A stretch of 64,000 bases of DNA from Polaromonas sp. JS666 (GTDB lineage: Bacteria; Pseudomonadota; Gammaproteobacteria; Burkholderiales; Burkholderiaceae_C), in contig NZ_FNHX01000006.1 in the NCBI RefSeq assembly GCF_900103405.1, forward strand, positions 177,244 through 241,243, written 5' to 3'. Shown here piece after piece: positions 62,062 through 64,000 of this stretch. Made by a program: the position numbers and the translations under genes. Positions within the stretch are counted from its first letter, which is position 1. Each line of letters begins with the position of its first letter. The notes below the pieces were generated by a model. That model had not been told where the DNA came from and searched no databases. It worked only from the letters and a program-made list of their open reading frames with translations.

Positions 62062-63768
62062 ATGTTCATCGAAACCCTGGGTGCCGCGCGCGACATGGCG
62101 CGCCTGGCGGAAATCGCCGGTGTGCTGATCCGCCACGGCTTTGGCGACAGCGTGCGGCGGCTCGGCCTGGCCGACAAGCTGGAGCGCGCGGGCCATGCGC
62201 TGCACTGGAACCATGCGGCCGACCTGGCCCGCATAGGCCCGCCCGAACAGGTGCGCCTGGCCATGGAAGAGCTGGGCCCCACCTTCGTCAAGCTCGGCCA
62301 GGTGCTGGCCGGCCGCGCCGACCTTTTCGGCCCCGAATGGATCACCGAGTTCGAAAAACTGCACAGCCAGGTGCCGCCCGTGCCCCTGGCGCTGCTGCTG
62401 CCCCAGCTGCGCGAAGACCTGGGCGGCGAGCCCGAAACCGTCTTTGCCCGCTTCGACACCACGCCGCTGGCCGCCGCCTCCATCGCCCAGGTGCACGGCG
62501 CGCAGCTCCATGACGGCACGCAGGTCGTCGTCAAGATCCGCCGCCCCGGCATCACCGAGGTCATAGAAGCCGACCTGCGCCTGATGGAGCGGCTGGCCGC
62601 GCTGGCCGAGGCCGAGCTGCCCGCCCTCAAGCCCTACCGCCTCAAGCAGCTGGTGCGCGAGCTCGCCAAATCGCTGCGGCGCGAACTCGACCTGGCCGCC
62701 GAATGCCGCCATGCCGAACGCATCGCCGCCAACATGGCGGACCTGCCCTACATCGTGATCCCGCGCGTGCACTGGACCCACACCGGCGCGCGCGTCAACG
62801 TGCAGGACCTGGTCGACGGCGTGCCCGGCAACGCGCTGGACCGGCTCACGCCCGAGGCCGGTTACGACCGCGGCGAACTCGCCCGCCGCGGCGCCCGCGC
62901 CGTGCTCAAAATGATTGTGGAGGACGGCATCTTCCACGCCGACCCGCACCCCGGCAATGTGTTTTACCTGCCCGGCAACCGCATCGCCTTCATCGACTTC
63001 GGCATGGTCGGGCGCCTGACCGAGCGCAGGCGCGAAGAGCTGCTGCAACTGCTGCTGGGCCTGGTCGAACGCCAGCCGCAGGCCGTGGCCGACGTGCTGC
63101 TCGAATGGACCGGCGACGAGCACGGCGTCAACCTGTCCCAGCTCGAGGCCGAAATCGAAGCCTTTGTCGACCAGTACCACGGCACGCCGCTGGCCCAGCT
63201 CAGCCTGGGGCAAATGCTCTCCGACGTCACCGCCATCCTGCGCGAGCACCACCTGGGCCTGCCCTCCGACCTGGCGCTGCTGATCAAGGCCTTTATCTCG
63301 CTCGAAGGCATGGGCCGCGGGCTGGACCCCAGCTTTCACATGGCCACCGAGGCCACGCCGCTGCTGCGCCAGGTGGTGCGCGCGCGCTACCAGCCCAAGG
63401 CTTTGGCCACCCGCGGCTGGCAAACCCTCAGCCGCGCCCTGGCACTGGCCGGCCAGCTGCCGCACGACCTGTCGCGCCTGCTGCGCAACGCGCGCCGCGG
63501 CCGCGTGCACGTGGCCATAGAGCTGGCCCACCTCAAACGCGTGGGCGACCAGCTGGACCGCGCCGCCAACCGCCTGGCCATGGCCCTGGTGATCGCCGCA
63601 CTCATCATCGGCTCGTCCATCGTCATGACCGTCAAGGGCGGCCCCACGCTGTTCGGCCTGCCCGCCTTCGGTTTCCTGGGTTTTACCGGCGCCATGGCCG
63701 GCGGTGTGTGGTTGGTGCGGGCTATCTGGCGGAGTAGCCGGGCCAGTAATGGGGATGGGGAGGATTGA
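62062..63768 (+). CDS. ABC1/UbiB family atypical kinase
   Basis: A 568-residue protein. The KxGQ motif (GPTFVKLGQVLAGRADLF), VVVKIRRPG, DPHPGN and FIDFGMVGRL give the atypical kinase/ATPase fold used by UbiB/COQ8. Two C-terminal TM segments (ALVIAALIIGSSIVMTV and PAFGFLGFTGAMAGGVWL). UbiB supports ubiquinone biosynthesis, but this could be a paralog since no ubi genes are near. ATG 62062 with 77 bp after the metallophosphoesterase; co-transcription is likely. Confidence 0.92.
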   Translation: MFIETLGAARDMARLAEIAGVLIRHGFGDSVRRLGLADKLERAGHALHWNHAADLARIGPPEQVRLAMEELGPTFVKLGQVLAGRADLFGPEWITEFEKLHSQVPPVPLALLLPQLREDLGGEPETVFARFDTTPLAAASIAQVHGAQLHDGTQVVVKIRRPGITEVIEADLRLMERLAALAEAELPALKPYRLKQLVRELAKSLRRELDLAAECRHAERIAANMADLPYIVIPRVHWTHTGARVNVQDLVDGVPGNALDRLTPEAGYDRGELARRGARAVLKMIVEDGIFHADPHPGNVFYLPGNRIAFIDFGMVGRLTERRREELLQLLLGLVERQPQAVADVLLEWTGDEHGVNLSQLEAEIEAFVDQYHGTPLAQLSLGQMLSDVTAILREHHLGLPSDLALLIKAFISLEGMGRGLDPSFHMATEATPLLRQVVRARYQPKALATRGWQTLSRALALAGQLPHDLSRLLRNARRGRVHVAIELAHLKRVGDQLDRAANRLAMALVIAALIIGSSIVMTVKGGPTLFGLPAFGFLGFTGAMAGGVWLVRAIWRSSRASNGDGED

Positions 63769-63860
63769 GGGGTGCACCCCTCTCCCCCTCTCCTTCTCTC
63801 TTTTTGACTCTCTGCCTCTGCTTGGGTCTGCTGGCCGGGTCTCGCCCCGGCGGGCGAGGC

Positions 63861-63966
63861 ACTTTTGGCGAAACCCGCAAAGCGGGTTTTCTTTGTTCGC
63901 CAAAGGCGCGCTACGCGCGCGGGGTTTGCTCACTTCGCGCAGCGAAGTTACGCAAACACCAAAAGT
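63861..63966. repeat. REP-like multi-hairpin intergenic element
   Basis: A 106-bp region bounded by ACTTTTGG and CCAAAAGT, containing nested stems TTTGGCGAA/TTCGCCAAA, AAACCCGC/GCGGGTTT, GCGCGC-TA-CGCGCGC and ACTTCGC/GCGAAGT. It is unlike the 92-bp repeat family. It follows the UbiB-like gene and may terminate it. Confidence 0.75.
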
Positions 63967-64000
63967 ACCCAAAAGAAAGGCGACCCGCAGTCTGGGTCCC

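Noticed and set aside
61981..63972. 663-residue minus-strand open frame across the UbiB-like gene
   Set aside because: Antisense shadow with biased composition that runs into the terminal repeat; the plus-strand kinase motifs are decisive.

Overview
The window is high-GC chromosomal DNA of a betaproteobacterium. Gene content (acetoacetyl-CoA synthetase, Bug-type and LivK-type binding proteins, CysB-like LysR regulator, MinCDE, thiC-thiO-thiS-thiG-thiE, PduO-type adenosyltransferase) and the dispersed intergenic repeat point to Burkholderiales, most likely Comamonadaceae (a Polaromonas/Variovorax/Rhodoferax-like genome). That assignment is inference from gene style, not from a marker gene. The mnmG-rsmG-parA-parB block and two near-consensus parS sites suggest the window lies close to the replication origin. 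There is no rRNA, tRNA, CRISPR array, prophage or insertion sequence that I can see.

Layout. 1-9.4 kb: the 3'-truncated acetoacetyl-CoA synthetase, an RNase H-fold protein, a TetR regulator with two matching palindromes that frame a 37-residue membrane peptide plus alpha/beta hydrolase operon, a pyrimidine/xanthine permease, a LivK-like binding protein, a coiled-coil protein, an AsmA-like protein and a hotdog thioesterase. 9.6-18 kb: a second LivK-like binding protein, a CysB-type regulator, an MscS channel, an ATP:cob(I)alamin adenosyltransferase, an EF-hand protein, a D-lactate/glycolate-type FAD oxidase and an orphan histidine kinase. 18-26 kb (all minus strand): phd-PIN toxin-antitoxin, mnmG, rsmG, a LysE exporter, parA, two hydrolases and parB. 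26-37 kb: mixed metabolic genes and regulators (FMN reductase, ClpP-like periplasmic protein, SMR exporter with divergent HxlR, Bug protein, Crp/Fnr regulator divergent from an aldolase plus BASS transporter, transglutaminase, DUF1328, second AsmA, GST, Old Yellow Enzyme).

37-43.5 kb: a thiamine operon on the minus strand (TPP riboswitch, thiC, a MurA-like enolpyruvyl transferase, thiO, thiS, thiG, thiE). 43.6-51 kb: a LacI regulator divergent from a compact catabolic operon: TRAP binding protein, fused DctQ-DctM permease, VOC protein, RuBisCO-like protein and DUF1537 kinase. This resembles the terminal part of the known 3-oxo-isoapionate (D-apionate) pathway but has no dehydrogenase or isomerase, and it is the strongest candidate for an undescribed pathway variant. 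51-58.6 kb: Spy-like and low-complexity secreted proteins, a ybhP-clsB-ybhN phospholipid cluster, a 40-bp perfect-arm palindrome containing a LexA-type box, then a DUF4130 DNA-metabolism protein apparently without its radical-SAM partner. 58.6-64 kb: minC-minD-minE (minus strand), a metallophosphoesterase, a UbiB/ABC1 kinase-like protein and a terminal multi-hairpin repeat.

Four copies of a roughly 92-bp repeat, all in the same orientation, sit at gene ends (12.3, 38.6, 43.6 and 51.1 kb).
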